A stretch of 64,000 nt of DNA from Viridibacillus soli (GCF_016612995.1 NZ_JAEOAH010000006.1:124001-188000); one strand, 5' to 3'. Shown: positions 1 through 9,193, numbered from the stretch's first letter. Notes: generated by a model not told the origin, from the letters alone. Numbers and translations are program-made.

Positions 1-517
1 AGAAGAACGGCACTAATATTAAGATAAATGCCCACGAAACAATCGTTTGTATTAGTTGCACTAAAAATACGCTCGTCAACATTGCATACTTTTGGATAGA
101 GTTTGCAATCTTATCAATCGCTTCATTTACTTGCGGAGGTAAGCTTGTACTATTATCTTGAATATAGTTTGCCATGTTCATAATTTCATGAGCAAGATTT
201 GGTGCACTCTTCACTAAATTATTCGTCTGCTCTGACACAGAGGGGGCAATCATTAAGGCAAAACCGCCTATAACTGCTATTAATGCGATGATAATAGTTA
301 AGATGCTTGCCCACCGAGGAAAATTACGTTTCTCTAAAAACCGCTGTATAGGTTCTGTTATGTAATACAAAATGCCCCCAAGTAAAAGTGGTGTGAAAAT
401 TGCGCTTGCAATAATAACCACTGGGTAAAACAAATAATTAATTTCCAAGAAGTACTTTACTATTAATAACGCGAGCAAAATACCAACGCCTGCTTGAAAC
501 CATAGTTTTTTTGTCAC
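1..517 (-). CDS. AI-2E family transporter (PerM/YtvI-like), 3' part cut by window edge
   Basis: The reverse strand encodes an N-terminal part of a polytopic membrane protein that runs off the left edge. Reading from a GTG at 517, preceded by GGAAG at a normal distance, I see two or three hydrophobic segments, a motif LLLGGILYYITEPIQRFLEKR typical of the start of AI-2E/PerM permeases, then a polar stretch of about 70 residues (EQTNNLVKSAPNLAHEIMN) before another membrane segment. That order of two membrane helices, a helical exoplasmic region and more helices fits the family. Members export small molecules or ions; the substrate cannot be read here. It diverges from the LTA-synthase-like gene starting at 728. 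Confidence 0.8.
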   Translation of the reverse strand, partial: MTKKLWFQAGVGILLALLIVKYFLEINYLFYPVVIIASAIFTPLLLGGILYYITEPIQRFLEKRNFPRWASILTIIIALIAVIGGFALMIAPSVSEQTNNLVKSAPNLAHEIMNMANYIQDNSTSLPPQVNEAIDKIANSIQKYAMLTSVFLVQLIQTIVSWAFILILVPFF

Positions 518-727
518 AAACTTCACTTCCTTATCGCCTATAAGGCATCATTTTATCATTAAGTATACGTCATTTTATATTGGAAGAGAAATGTAAATCT
601 TATTAAGAAAACTATAATTATATGAATATCCATCAAAAAATTCGAGTAAATCCAATGACATTAGTTGATTTTCTAGTGAGGTGTTGTTACGTTATTTAGT
701 AGAACTTTACATAAAGGTGTTGGTGTA

Positions 728-2596
728 ATGAAGAACAATTGGGCACATGCGTCTAAGCAATATTTACTACATCCATATACTCTCGCACTCATCGTGCTAT
801 TTATTAAAATAATTGCCTTTCGCACAGTGATATTCCACAACCGTTCCGTGCTGCAAATTGTGCTATTAGAGTATCCAATATGGGCGTTGATGATGACCCT
901 TATCATCGTACTATTTAAAAAGCGGACATGGCTTGCTGTATGGATTTTCAATGCCGTTTTATCCGCATTATTTATTGTCATATTGTATTACACACGGTAT
1001 TTTTCAACTCTACCGTCTTATTATGATGTGAAGCAAATTTACCAATCGCACTCAGTCGGTGGAACCGTTGCTTTACTCGGTACCCCTTATGACTATTTAT
1101 TTTTCCTGGATGTTATTTTGATTCTACCGTTGATAAAATATTTCACAAAAGATCGACAGTCACTTTACTTCAAAGGGGCTAGAAAGGGACTGCTTGCCTT
1201 TACATGTATCGGTGTCATTACGACCTCCCTTGCATTCAGACAACCACTCATTGATGTGTCTTATTTTGCAAAAGAAAATGGCTATTTGCAAACGCAAATC
1301 GTCCAACTCTATGAACGTAGCTTCGGCATCGCACTAGCTACTAAAGAAAAGCTAATTGACGCCGATCTTGAAAAACTAAAAGGTAATGACTATGTACCAT
1401 TTAATGAGCACAACACATTTGGCGTCGCTAAAAACCGTAATGTCTTTGTGATCCAAGTAGAATCATTGCAAAACTTCGTCATCAAACGTGACATTAATGG
1501 GCAAGAAATCACACCTAACTTAAATAAGCTATTAGAAGATAGTGCTTATTTCAATAATGTCTATCAACAGATTGGTGCAGGTAACACATCTGACGCAGAG
1601 TGGATAATGCATACAGGTCTTTATCCTGAAGGTATGGACCCTACTGTCAATTTACTTAAGGATATGGAAATTGCTTCGTTACCACGCATGCTCAGTGCAG
1701 AAGGTTATGGCACAGCGACATTCCATGCAGATGATATTACGTATTGGAGTCGTGATCAGCTTTATCCAGCACTTGGCTTTGGACATATTTATACTGCAGA
1801 AGATATTCCAGACCAGGAACCCATCGGCTTTGGCCCTGCCGATGAAGTGACATTCCGATATGCTGAAACCCAAATTCAAAGCTTGTTACAGCAGTATAAC
1901 CGCGTTTACGCTAACATTGTTACATTGACTAGCCATACGCCATTTAAAATGCCCGAGGAGTATGAATACCTGGACTTACCAGAAAACTTCAAAGACACAT
2001 ATGTCGGCAATTATTTGCAGTCTATACGTTATACAGATAGACAAATTGGACAGTTTGTTGCAAATTTAAAGAAATTAGGATTATATGAAAATTCCGTTAT
2101 TCTTGTTTACGGGGATCACTCTGGCTTGCATGGGAAACCTGTTACAAAAGAGGATGAAGTGTTGTTAGAAGGCTTGCTAGGTCACCCGTACAACTTAAAG
2201 GATCGCTTCATCGTACCCGTATTATTTGCTGCACCGGGTATTTTTGATAATGAAAAGATTGAGCATCTTGGTGGACAAACAGATTTAATGCCAACGCTCA
2301 TGAACTTACTTGGCATAGAACCTACTTCACAGCTTATAGGACACAATTTATTCCAGTATGAACATAATCTACTCGGCATGCGTTATTACTTGCCTGGAGG
2401 CTCTTATATTAGCGATCACACGATGTATATTGCACCGAGTGCTCAGCAGCCTGCCTCTCTATTAACGCGTGAAACGATGAAAAAGGCGAAATTCACAAAT
2501 CGTTCGCAAAAAAATATAAATAATACGCTATCGATTTTGCAATACTCCGACCAACTACGCCGTGAGAAATCGGTCAGTAAGAGAAAACCTCATTGA
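728..2596 (+). CDS. LTA synthase family sulfatase-fold membrane protein
   Basis: This 622-residue protein has about five membrane helices in residues 15-165 and an extracellular sulfatase-fold domain from about 235 on. The family transfers glycerol phosphate from phosphatidylglycerol to a lipoteichoic acid chain or primer outside the cell. Catalytic features are visible: a metal-binding Glu at 245 (VIQVESLQ), the nucleophile Thr at 287 (GAGNTSDAE), and the metal pair Asp463/His464 (YGDHSG). Length matches LtaS/YqgS/YvgJ (about 600-640). The ATG at 728 has AAAGGTG upstream. Which paralogue (synthase or primase) it is cannot be decided from sequence alone. It ends inside its own terminator hairpin. 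Confidence 0.88.
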   Translation: MKNNWAHASKQYLLHPYTLALIVLFIKIIAFRTVIFHNRSVLQIVLLEYPIWALMMTLIIVLFKKRTWLAVWIFNAVLSALFIVILYYTRYFSTLPSYYDVKQIYQSHSVGGTVALLGTPYDYLFFLDVILILPLIKYFTKDRQSLYFKGARKGLLAFTCIGVITTSLAFRQPLIDVSYFAKENGYLQTQIVQLYERSFGIALATKEKLIDADLEKLKGNDYVPFNEHNTFGVAKNRNVFVIQVESLQNFVIKRDINGQEITPNLNKLLEDSAYFNNVYQQIGAGNTSDAEWIMHTGLYPEGMDPTVNLLKDMEIASLPRMLSAEGYGTATFHADDITYWSRDQLYPALGFGHIYTAEDIPDQEPIGFGPADEVTFRYAETQIQSLLQQYNRVYANIVTLTSHTPFKMPEEYEYLDLPENFKDTYVGNYLQSIRYTDRQIGQFVANLKKLGLYENSVILVYGDHSGLHGKPVTKEDEVLLEGLLGHPYNLKDRFIVPVLFAAPGIFDNEKIEHLGGQTDLMPTLMNLLGIEPTSQLIGHNLFQYEHNLLGMRYYLPGGSYISDHTMYIAPSAQQPASLLTRETMKKAKFTNRSQKNINNTLSILQYSDQLRREKSVSKRKPH

Positions 2597-2616
2597 ACAT
2601 TCAATGAGGTTTTTTT
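2584..2616. terminator. Rho-independent terminator shared by convergent genes
   Basis: ACCTCATTGAA and TTCAATGAGGT form an 11-bp stem with a two-base loop, followed by a run of T on the plus strand and preceded by A on the other side. The stop codon of the LTA-synthase-like gene lies in the stem, and the SAM hydrolase gene ends at 2615 from the other side. Confidence 0.85.
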
Positions 2617-3475
2617 ATGCATATATAAAGTTAGGTGCCTTCCGAATTATTACTTCCCAATTAGTACCTGTACCAATACGGTAAGCATCTGCAAACGAAC
2701 CTTGGTTAATCGCAATACCTACATTATCAAGTGAATTAACGTAGACAAGTGGTTCACCAATATGAAGGTCTGCGAATGAGTGGCCGTATGTCATAATACT
2801 TTTATAGATTTTACGACCATTCGTACTAATCGTTACTTCAAAAGCATCCCCGTAGCTTTCTGCAATTTGTTTAAACTGCGAACGTCTAACATTTGTCCAT
2901 AAATTCCCGAAAGGTCTGTCGATAATATCTATGATGCCTGTTATAACCCCTTCCTCAATGACTGATTCTTTCAATTCCAATTCGACTATGTCACTCACCT
3001 GGAGGGATGATCCAACTTCATCATATGCAATGGTACCAGATGCTAAACGTGCGCCTGTATAAGCGAAAATATCTCGACCATGGAATGTATGTGACTCACC
3101 TGAATTCGGCAAACGATTAATAGTCTCATCAATTTCTCGAACTTCTTCAATGCCGTAATAGCGCTTAATATGTGTCAATGTTCCATTATCAGGCGTGACG
3201 ATATATTGTCCATTAATCGTTTTAACAACGGCCGCTTTACGATCAGAACCAACACCTGGGTCGACAATTGATACAAACACTGTTTCTTCAGGCCAGTAAC
3301 GAACCGTTTGCAATAAACGATAGCTCCCTTCCCAAATGTTAAATTGTGGGATTTGATGCGTAATATCATAAATTTTAATCGTGTGATCTACACCGTTTGC
3401 CACACCATACATAGCGCTCACTGCACCATCTCTGACACCAAAGTCAGATTGAAAAACAAGTAAACCTTTTGCCAT
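2615..3475 (-). CDS. S-adenosyl-L-methionine hydrolase (adenosine-forming), DUF62/SAM hydroxide adenosyltransferase family
   Basis: The 286-residue protein matches the DUF62 family, which splits SAM with water into adenosine and L-methionine. It carries the N-terminal QSDFGVRDG motif, DPGVG near 72-76, TPDNG near 94-98, and a plausible Asp72/Arg79/His132 set like the catalytic triad of archaeal members. I start it at the ATG at 3475 because AAGGAGATG lies eight bases upstream; a longer open frame would run back through the leader terminator and is unlikely to be translated. It is a single-gene unit behind a T-box leader and a promoter with a palindromic operator. The product methionine fits the Met-like T-box codon. 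Confidence 0.85.
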   Translation of the reverse strand: MAKGLLVFQSDFGVRDGAVSAMYGVANGVDHTIKIYDITHQIPQFNIWEGSYRLLQTVRYWPEETVFVSIVDPGVGSDRKAAVVKTINGQYIVTPDNGTLTHIKRYYGIEEVREIDETINRLPNSGESHTFHGRDIFAYTGARLASGTIAYDEVGSSLQVSDIVELELKESVIEEGVITGIIDIIDRPFGNLWTNVRRSQFKQIAESYGDAFEVTISTNGRKIYKSIMTYGHSFADLHIGEPLVYVNSLDNVGIAINQGSFADAYRIGTGTNWEVIIRKAPNFIYA

Positions 3476-3532
3476 TATACAAACATCTCCTTGTTCATTT
3501 ATTAAATCCCTTATGCTAAAGCCAAAAATAGC

Positions 3533-3845
3533 TAAAAAAATCCCGTCCCTCTCAATCATTAAAATGATTAAAAAGGACGAGATATATTCTCGTGTTACCA
3601 CCTTTATTTGTTACTTATTCACATAAGTAACCTCCATCAGTACAGAATCGCTTCAAAATGCACTCTAGACTGTGATATAGGTAACGGGTACCAACTCCCG
3701 CCGCAATCTACTGATGCCATATAGACACGTTCAAAACGGAGCTCAGAGGCCATTTTTCAAATGACGAATTTCTGCTTCTTTTCAGCTACCGAAGCTTTCT
3801 TTTGAGAAATGCATTCATCCTACTTTTTCTCTTCTACGCTTTTAT
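3533..3845 (-). promoter_or_regulatory. T-box leader, candidate Met (AUG) specifier
   Basis: Read on the minus strand, the leader has a kink-turn helix (AGC-GUAGA-AGAG with CUCU-GA-GCU), an AGUA bulge facing GAA, helix GGAUGA/UCAUUU, an apical hairpin GCUUC/GAAGC, a stem II CGGGAGUUGGUACCCG followed by the usual CCGUUA, a stem III GTTACTTA/TAAGTAAC, the T-box core GGTGGTAACACG and a terminator with CTCGTCC/GGACGGG and seven T. The specifier loop after GAA reads AAAUGGC; AUG followed by a purine (minus-strand codon at 3753-3751) is the best candidate, though two bases further from GAA than usual; AAA would be the strict register. Downstream gene: SAM hydrolase. Confidence 0.85.
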
Positions 3846-3847
3846 TT

Positions 3848-3890
3848 TTTCTAACAATGTAAATTTACATTGTTAGAAATCGTATGTCAA
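3848..3890 (-). promoter_or_regulatory. Promoter with a 32-bp perfect palindrome over the -10 region
   Basis: On the minus strand a perfect -35 TTGACA (3890-3885) is followed after 17 bases by TAAATT (3867-3862). A perfect palindrome, half-site TTTCTAACAATGTAAA, covers 3848-3879 and is centred on that -10. This is the geometry of a repressor operator for the T-box transcript. No U tract follows on either strand, so it is not a convincing terminator for the oligopeptidase gene that ends at 3909. Confidence 0.65.
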
Positions 3891-3908
3891 CAGTTTTCTG
3901 AAAATTTT

Positions 3909-5606
3909 TTACAATTTGTCATCTTCGACTGAATTTAAGTATTCTTCGATTGAATCGATTACGGATTCAACACAGCCTTCTTCAAATGGCGATACTAGAT
4001 TCGCTTCCGCTACAAGTTTTGTAAAAGATTGTGAGCCACCTAGTTGACAAAGATGGATATAGTCCGCCCATGCTTCCCCATGATTGTCTCTTGAACGCTT
4101 CCAAAATTGGAATGCACAGATTTGTGCTAAAGTGTAATCGATATAGTAGAACGGACTTTCATAAATGTGGCCTTGGCGTTGCCAGAAGCCACCTTGCTCT
4201 AGATACTCAATACCATCATAGTCACGGTGTGGTAAGTAAATTCCCTCTATTTTCTTCCATGCCTCTTTTCGTTCTGCAGGCGTCATTTCAGGATTTTCAT
4301 AGATAACATGTTGGAATTCGTCTACTGCTACACCATATGGTAGGAATAATAGTGCACCACTTAGATGAGCAAATTTGTATTTTTCCGTATCTTCTTTGAA
4401 GAATAGCTCCATCCAAGGCCATGTGAAGAATTCCATACTCATAGAGTGAATTTCACAAGATTCAAATGTTGGCCAAATATATTCTGGAATACCAATATTA
4501 CGACTGGTATACACTTGGAATGCATGGCCTGCTTCATGTGTTAACACATCAATATCACCAGAAGTACCATTAAAGTTTGAAAAGATGAACGGTGATTCGT
4601 AATCATCGATAAATGTACAGTAACCGCCACCCTCTTTCCCCTTTTTCGCTACTAAATCCATTAAATCATGTTCAATCATGAAGTTGAAGAATTCTCCCGT
4701 TTCTGCGGATAACTCTTCATACATTTTTTTACCGTTATCCACAATCCACTCCGGGGTACCTTTAGGAGTTGCATTACCTGTTAAGAAGTTCAAACCTTCA
4801 TCTTGGTACTTTAATTTATCCACACCGATGCGTTTCGCTTGGCGTTCATATAATTTATTCGCTACAGGTACGATATAATCGCGTACTTGATCACGGAACT
4901 TTTTCACCATTTCAGCGTTATAGTCAATACGATTCATTTGGATATAGCCAAGCTCTACATAATTTTTATAGCCTAATTTAACAGCCATTTCATGACGCAC
5001 ATTTACAAGTTGATCGTAAATGTCATCAAATTTTCCTTCATTATCTTTAAAGAATCCAGTGCTTGCTTCTCTTGCTTTCTTACGTGTTTCACGGTCCGCT
5101 GATTCTGCATAGGGCCCTAATTGAGCAAGGGTTAGTACGTCACCGTTAAATTCAATTTGGGCAGAAGCTATTAGTTTAGAATAATCAGAAGATAGTTTAT
5201 TCTCTTTTTGCATTAATGAAATGAGCTCAGGCGAGAACGATTTAATTTGGAATTCAGCTAAATCAAATAGCTGTTCTCCCCATTTCTCTTGTAACTCTTG
5301 GCGGAATGGTGATGCGATAAGTGCTTTATAATACTCAGTTATTAGATCATCCATCTCAGGTCCGATTTCATCAAAATAATCGCGTTCTTTTTGATAGAAT
5401 TCATCATTCGTATCGATTGAAGCACGAATGTGTACTAAATTTGATTGCGTAGAAAAATCATTACGGATGGTATTAATCGCACTAATAACTGTACTTTGTT
5501 CTTCTACTGTTTTAGCAACTTTAAACTCTTCTAACAGTTTATAGAATTGCTCTTTGCTAACAGTTAAATCAGGTCTTTTGTATTCATATTCTGTAAAATT
5601 GGCCAT
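3909..5606 (-). CDS. M3 family oligoendopeptidase (PepF-like)
   Basis: This 565-residue cytosolic metallopeptidase belongs to the M3 family, which cuts short peptides. The zinc site HEAGH is at 357-361 and a third ligand Glu lies about 25 residues later (FESCEIHSMSMEFF, near 382-392). The long helical N-terminal part and total length (about 560-600) fit M3 oligoendopeptidases. The ATG at 5606 follows AAAGGAGAG. It stands alone: the next downstream unit has its own promoter immediately after the stop codon. A role in peptide recycling is inferred from the family. Confidence 0.9.
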   Translation of the reverse strand: MANFTEYEYKRPDLTVSKEQFYKLLEEFKVAKTVEEQSTVISAINTIRNDFSTQSNLVHIRASIDTNDEFYQKERDYFDEIGPEMDDLITEYYKALIASPFRQELQEKWGEQLFDLAEFQIKSFSPELISLMQKENKLSSDYSKLIASAQIEFNGDVLTLAQLGPYAESADRETRKKAREASTGFFKDNEGKFDDIYDQLVNVRHEMAVKLGYKNYVELGYIQMNRIDYNAEMVKKFRDQVRDYIVPVANKLYERQAKRIGVDKLKYQDEGLNFLTGNATPKGTPEWIVDNGKKMYEELSAETGEFFNFMIEHDLMDLVAKKGKEGGGYCTFIDDYESPFIFSNFNGTSGDIDVLTHEAGHAFQVYTSRNIGIPEYIWPTFESCEIHSMSMEFFTWPWMELFFKEDTEKYKFAHLSGALLFLPYGVAVDEFQHVIYENPEMTPAERKEAWKKIEGIYLPHRDYDGIEYLEQGGFWQRQGHIYESPFYYIDYTLAQICAFQFWKRSRDNHGEAWADYIHLCQLGGSQSFTKLVAEANLVSPFEEGCVESVIDSIEEYLNSVEDDKL

Positions 5607-5741
5607 ATGTAATCTTCTCTCCTTTATGCTTCGAATTCCGAAAAGTCTATTACATTGTTCAATATTTTCAGAAATATTGCAACTATTATTGTCGTAATTA
5701 GTTAAAAAATGGTATTTAATTACTTATTTTAAATACTACCT

Positions 5742-5761
5742 CTAAAACACTTATGTTTTAG
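5742..5761. repeat. Short inverted repeat upstream of SEC-C gene
   Basis: CTAAAACA and TGTTTTAG form perfect 8-bp arms around a 4-base loop, 55 bases before the TTG start at 5816. No U tract follows at once, so an operator or mRNA hairpin is as likely as a terminator. Confidence 0.35.
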
Positions 5762-5815
5762 TTCATTTTGTGCTAACCTATTTGCATGCCTAATTTTAAA
5801 GTGAGGTGCTTTACA

Positions 5816-6853
5816 TTGGTAGGTCGTAACGATCCTTGTCCATGTGGCAGTGGTAAAAAATACAAAAAGTGTTGTGGAAAAAATGCAGTTGGAGATATTA
5901 CAACGCTAGTGAGTGAAAATATCGATCGCATTGTAGAAGGGTTTGTGAAAGAATCCTTCAATACAGCTGATTATCACGCATTAGAAAAACGTAATCATCA
6001 GTGGCAACAAGCATTAAACCCTGCATTTGCAGACAGCCTTATAGATACAATTGCTATGGAAACATATATTTATATTGATCGCCCTAATTTGTGGAGAAAC
6101 TATTTAAATAAACAACTAGCACAACCAATTCGTCCTCAAGTAAAGAATATTTTAGCAGCTTGGTTAACACCAGTCTTCTTACTTGCGAAAGTTGAATCAC
6201 AAGATGGCGATTTAATTACTTTAATAGATGACGTAACTAAAAAACGTTATTTGATGACTGGCTCACCATCTAAGAAATTCAGCGGTAACTGGTTATTCGG
6301 TATTTTCATGCCAGATACTCGTAAAGGTGAAAATGGCTTAACAGCGACTAGTAGCGTTATTTTCATTCCAAATGACAAAATAGGTATTACACAAGCTTTA
6401 CGAAGCAAGCTTGAAAGTAACATCACTGACTCATTTGAACTGTATAAAACGTTCCTAGAAGCAGTTGCTCCAATTAACCATGTGGAGGCAGCAGCTACTG
6501 TTGTCAAAGAAGTACAAGCAGCTAAACCTGTTGAAGAGAAGCAAGTAGTAACAGAAAGTGAATTATCACCATTCCAAACTGAAATTCTTACTCTCGTTCA
6601 ACAATATGCAAATGAATACAACCTATCTGTAGATGCGTTCATTCCTTTACTACAACAATATTTAGAACAAAACGAAGTGAAAGCGAAAAAGGCGAATACT
6701 GTCGCTGCAGGTGCAGTACTAGCTGGACAAGCAGCTACTACCATTCCTGAAGGCGGTTTGTCTAAAGTAAAAGATGTTGCAGCATACTACGACGTATCTG
6801 CTTCATCCGTGTCGAAATATCGTAGCCAGATTGGCGAGTTTTTAGCACAATAA
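5816..6853 (+). CDS. SEC-C motif protein with C-terminal helix-turn-helix, paralogue 1
   Basis: The protein starts with a SEC-C zinc-binding motif ([18 protein letters not shown]), as at the end of SecA, then about 220 residues of unknown fold, a variable linker rich in Val, Ala and Glu, and a C-terminal helix-turn-helix-like segment ([20 protein letters not shown]). I start it at the TTG at 5816, since GTGAGGTG lies eight bases before it and an upstream ATG at 5786 has no ribosome binding site. The product is 345 residues. A paralogue with the same architecture lies at 34577-35569. The family function is unknown; metal binding plus a DNA-binding-like end is what can be seen. Confidence 0.75.
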   Translation: MVGRNDPCPCGSGKKYKKCCGKNAVGDITTLVSENIDRIVEGFVKESFNTADYHALEKRNHQWQQALNPAFADSLIDTIAMETYIYIDRPNLWRNYLNKQLAQPIRPQVKNILAAWLTPVFLLAKVESQDGDLITLIDDVTKKRYLMTGSPSKKFSGNWLFGIFMPDTRKGENGLTATSSVIFIPNDKIGITQALRSKLESNITDSFELYKTFLEAVAPINHVEAAATVVKEVQAAKPVEEKQVVTESELSPFQTEILTLVQQYANEYNLSVDAFIPLLQQYLEQNEVKAKKANTVAAGAVLAGQAATTIPEGGLSKVKDVAAYYDVSASSVSKYRSQIGEFLAQ

Positions 6854-6854
6854 T

Positions 6855-6886
6855 AAAAAGGCAATCCATTTGTGGATTGCCTTTTT
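6855..6886. terminator. Bidirectional terminator
   Basis: AAAAAGGCAATCCA pairs with TGGATTGCCTTTTT around a short loop. It serves the SEC-C gene on the plus strand and the NUDIX gene ending at 6891 on the minus strand. Confidence 0.85.
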
Positions 6887-6890
6887 ATAT

Positions 6891-7310
6891 TTACTTTAGT
6901 GCTCTAATAAATTCCTGTAACAGCGGTACATCGTCAGAATACGACATTGGCAAAGTCGAAAGTTCTTCGCCTTTTTTCCAAGCAATTTCATAAATTAAAT
7001 TGTCTGGATCCGCAATAACTTGCTCTCCACTGATAATTTCAACATGAAAATAGTGTACATCAATCTCGATTCCTAGTGCTTTTAGTTCGTTTGATTTCGT
7101 ATAAAGTTCTCTTATCACCTTTACTTCATAGCCTGTTTCCTCAAAGAATTCACGGCGACAGCATTCCTCTAGCGTTTCATCATCTTCAATACCTCCACTA
7201 GGTACCGTCCATTTCTGCTCTTCACCCGGTGCAGCTTGAAGTACCATTAGCACTTCTCCATTGTCATTGAGACAAACTCCCGCCGCACCTTGCCATTTAT
7301 AAATACTCAC
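6891..7310 (-). CDS. NUDIX hydrolase
   Basis: A 139-residue NUDIX hydrolase. The NUDIX box runs about 39-61 (GGIEDDETLEECC then RREFFEETGY), with all Glu residues for metal binding present. Such enzymes hydrolyse nucleoside diphosphates linked to another group; the substrate is not evident. The start is a GTG at 7310 with GGGAGG seven bases upstream. It lies 18 bases downstream of the DUF218 gene and is probably cotranscribed with it. Confidence 0.85.
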   Translation of the reverse strand: MSIYKWQGAAGVCLNDNGEVLMVLQAAPGEEQKWTVPSGGIEDDETLEECCRREFFEETGYEVKVIRELYTKSNELKALGIEIDVHYFHVEIISGEQVIADPDNLIYEIAWKKGEELSTLPMSYSDDVPLLQEFIRALK

Positions 7311-7328
7311 TCAATTTCCTCCCATTAA

Positions 7329-7916
7329 CTACTTTCCTAATATAAACGATTTTACTAATGCAAATCGTTCGCGGAAACGCACCTTTGCTTCAATAATCTT
7401 AGGCGTTTTTGCTGCTACAACATCTACTTCTAGATCCAATCGATCTGCAAGTATTTTCGCTCTTTCCAAATGGTAATCACTCGAAATAATTGTCAAAGAG
7501 CTAACTTCATCATGTATTAAATCTAAAGAATAAACAATGTTTTCATAAGTAGTTGTTGCCTTTTCTTCTATTATAATTCGGTCGGCGCTTAAGCCGTACT
7601 CTACTAAATAAGTTTGCATAACGGATGCTTCTGTTGCATCTTCATCTGGTCCTTGCCCTCCTGATACAATCAATGTAACATGAGGATATTTTTGTGCATA
7701 TTGCAACGCAGCATCTAAACGATACGCTAGCGCTTTGGATGGTATGGCACCGTGCTTCACTTTAGCACCTAATACGAGCGCGTAATCATTCGAACCGTCT
7801 GCCGCCGAATCTAAACCATCTGCTAGCCACTTCGTCGTGACAATCCAAAATGTTAAACCTGCTACAACAATAATGCCTCCCCCTATTAACATCAACCTCC
7901 TCATTAAAGGTTTCAC
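7329..7916 (-). CDS. DUF218 / YdcF-SanA family membrane-anchored protein
   Basis: The 195-residue protein has one N-terminal membrane helix (about 8-27) and an outside DUF218 domain. Family signatures are visible: DYALVLGAKV, SGGQGPDEDATEA, and the ERAKILADRL region after a SSDYHLERA motif. Relatives (SanA, ElyC, YdcF) affect envelope integrity and peptidoglycan precursor use, but the biochemical activity is unsettled. The start is a GTG at 7916 with a modest GGAAGAGAG upstream; an in-frame ATG lies four codons in. Confidence 0.8.
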   Translation of the reverse strand: MKPLMRRLMLIGGGIIVVAGLTFWIVTTKWLADGLDSAADGSNDYALVLGAKVKHGAIPSKALAYRLDAALQYAQKYPHVTLIVSGGQGPDEDATEASVMQTYLVEYGLSADRIIIEEKATTTYENIVYSLDLIHDEVSSLTIISSDYHLERAKILADRLDLEVDVVAAKTPKIIEAKVRFRERFALVKSFILGK

Positions 7917-7991
7917 TTAATCAGCTCTCTTCCACTTTTTATTTATTAACGAATTATTTTATGGAAAAGATTCACAAAGTAAAATTAAAAA

Positions 7992-8426
7992 TCATAACGC
8001 CTTCTCTAGCACTATTTTATGTGTACCTTTTTTGCTCGTAAATGTTTCTATTACATTAAAACCATATTTAATATTAAGAATTAACATCGCACGGCGGTGA
8101 TTCCTTCCGATTGTACGAATTGTTTCATAGCCTTTTTCCTTTACTATTTTATGCTGGAGCTCCATTAAGTGAGTGGCAATTCCTTGACCACGGTAATCCA
8201 TATGAACTCCACCTAGCCAGCTGTAAAATTCCCCCGTCTCTAACTCATACCCTAATTTGAAGCCAGCTACACTTCCCTCTTCTAAAGCGACACAACAAAG
8301 TAATTGTGATTTCTCCTGTAATTCACTCACTTCTATCTCTGCACCTTCAAATACGTGCTGATGGAGGCCTTGTATGCCCATAAGAACTTCTTCATTAGGT
8401 ATTCCGTTGAAATATGTATATTTCAT
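7992..8426 (-). CDS. GNAT family N-acetyltransferase
   Basis: A 144-residue single-domain acetyltransferase. The acetyl-CoA binding motif A is visible as HMDYRGQGIATHLMELQ near 76-92, followed by the fourth-strand/helix region ending in NIKYGFNVIETF. The substrate is unknown. GGAGG is placed correctly before the ATG at 8426, and the gene begins 12 bases after the ATPase gene stop, suggesting one transcript. Confidence 0.85.
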   Translation of the reverse strand: MKYTYFNGIPNEEVLMGIQGLHQHVFEGAEIEVSELQEKSQLLCCVALEEGSVAGFKLGYELETGEFYSWLGGVHMDYRGQGIATHLMELQHKIVKEKGYETIRTIGRNHRRAMLILNIKYGFNVIETFTSKKGTHKIVLEKAL

Positions 8427-8438
8427 TAACTTCCTCCT

Positions 8439-9152
8439 TTAATCATCCGCAAAAAGTTCATTTAAAATGGCTTGCCGATTGTCTAAAAAACGCTTAGTTA
8501 ATATGTAGTGTAATGTTTCTTCATAACGCACTGCTTGAATCGGCTGACTATCAAAATCATAAATCGTAGCTCCAGGATAACCCAGTAAAATAGGTGAATG
8601 TGTTGCAATAATAAATTGCGCTTCTTGCTCTAAATCTTTTATGATCCGCATTAATGACAATTGTCTAGCAGGCGATAAGGCCGCTTCTGGCTCATCTAGT
8701 AAATAGATTGCTTTATTGCCAAAGCGATTTTTAAAAAGCGACAAAAACGCCTCTCCGTGTGATTGTTGATGTAATGACCTCCCCCCATATGCTGGAAAAT
8801 TTTCTGGATTCGAGTCTATATGCGAAGCAAATTGATAAAAAGTTTCTGCTCGGAGGAAAAAACCGCTCATCACTTTTGGTGACCAAGACAAACGTAGATG
8901 CTCGCCTAATACAGACTCTGCAGCGTGTACCTCATATAAATTATTTCGCCCTCCACCTGCTGTATGAAATTCACATTTATCTGCAATCCCTTCTAATAAA
9001 GTCGATTTACCAGAGCCATTTTCGCCGACTAAAAACGTCACATTTTGCGTAAATTCTAATGTTTCAAGTGTTTGCACAGAAGGAATATTGAATGGATAAT
9101 CATGAGGATTTTCTATCCGATCCTTTAATAAAGTTACCTTTTTTAGAAACAC
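8439..9152 (-). CDS. AAA-type ATPase, RecF/SMC-like ABC ATPase domain
   Basis: The 237-residue protein is a stand-alone ABC-type ATPase of the type seen in DNA-repair and toxin-like proteins. Walker A is VGENGSGKST, and Walker B with catalytic Glu is AIYLLDEPEAALSP; the HATHSPILL region follows as the H-loop (FIIATHSPILLGYPGA). I choose the GTG at 9152 because the ribosome binding site AGAAGGAGGGG lies directly before it, within the open frame that would give eight more residues. No membrane partner is adjacent, so a transporter role is unlikely. Confidence 0.82.
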   Translation of the reverse strand: MFLKKVTLLKDRIENPHDYPFNIPSVQTLETLEFTQNVTFLVGENGSGKSTLLEGIADKCEFHTAGGGRNNLYEVHAAESVLGEHLRLSWSPKVMSGFFLRAETFYQFASHIDSNPENFPAYGGRSLHQQSHGEAFLSLFKNRFGNKAIYLLDEPEAALSPARQLSLMRIIKDLEQEAQFIIATHSPILLGYPGATIYDFDSQPIQAVRYEETLHYILTKRFLDNRQAILNELFADD

Positions 9153-9193
9153 GCCAATTCCCCTCCTTCTAAACATTTTTTCACTATTATATC

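Noticed and set aside
3476-3601. Upstream extension of the SAM hydrolase frame (to 3601)
   Set aside because: It runs through the T-box antiterminator and terminator and lacks a ribosome binding site; the ATG at 3475 has a strong one.
3848-3879. Palindrome as terminator of the oligopeptidase gene
   Set aside because: No T run follows on either strand, and a good -35 lies 17 bases before its centre; an operator fits better.
4031-4981. Three plus-strand frames inside the oligopeptidase gene
   Set aside because: Antisense shadows with no own signals.
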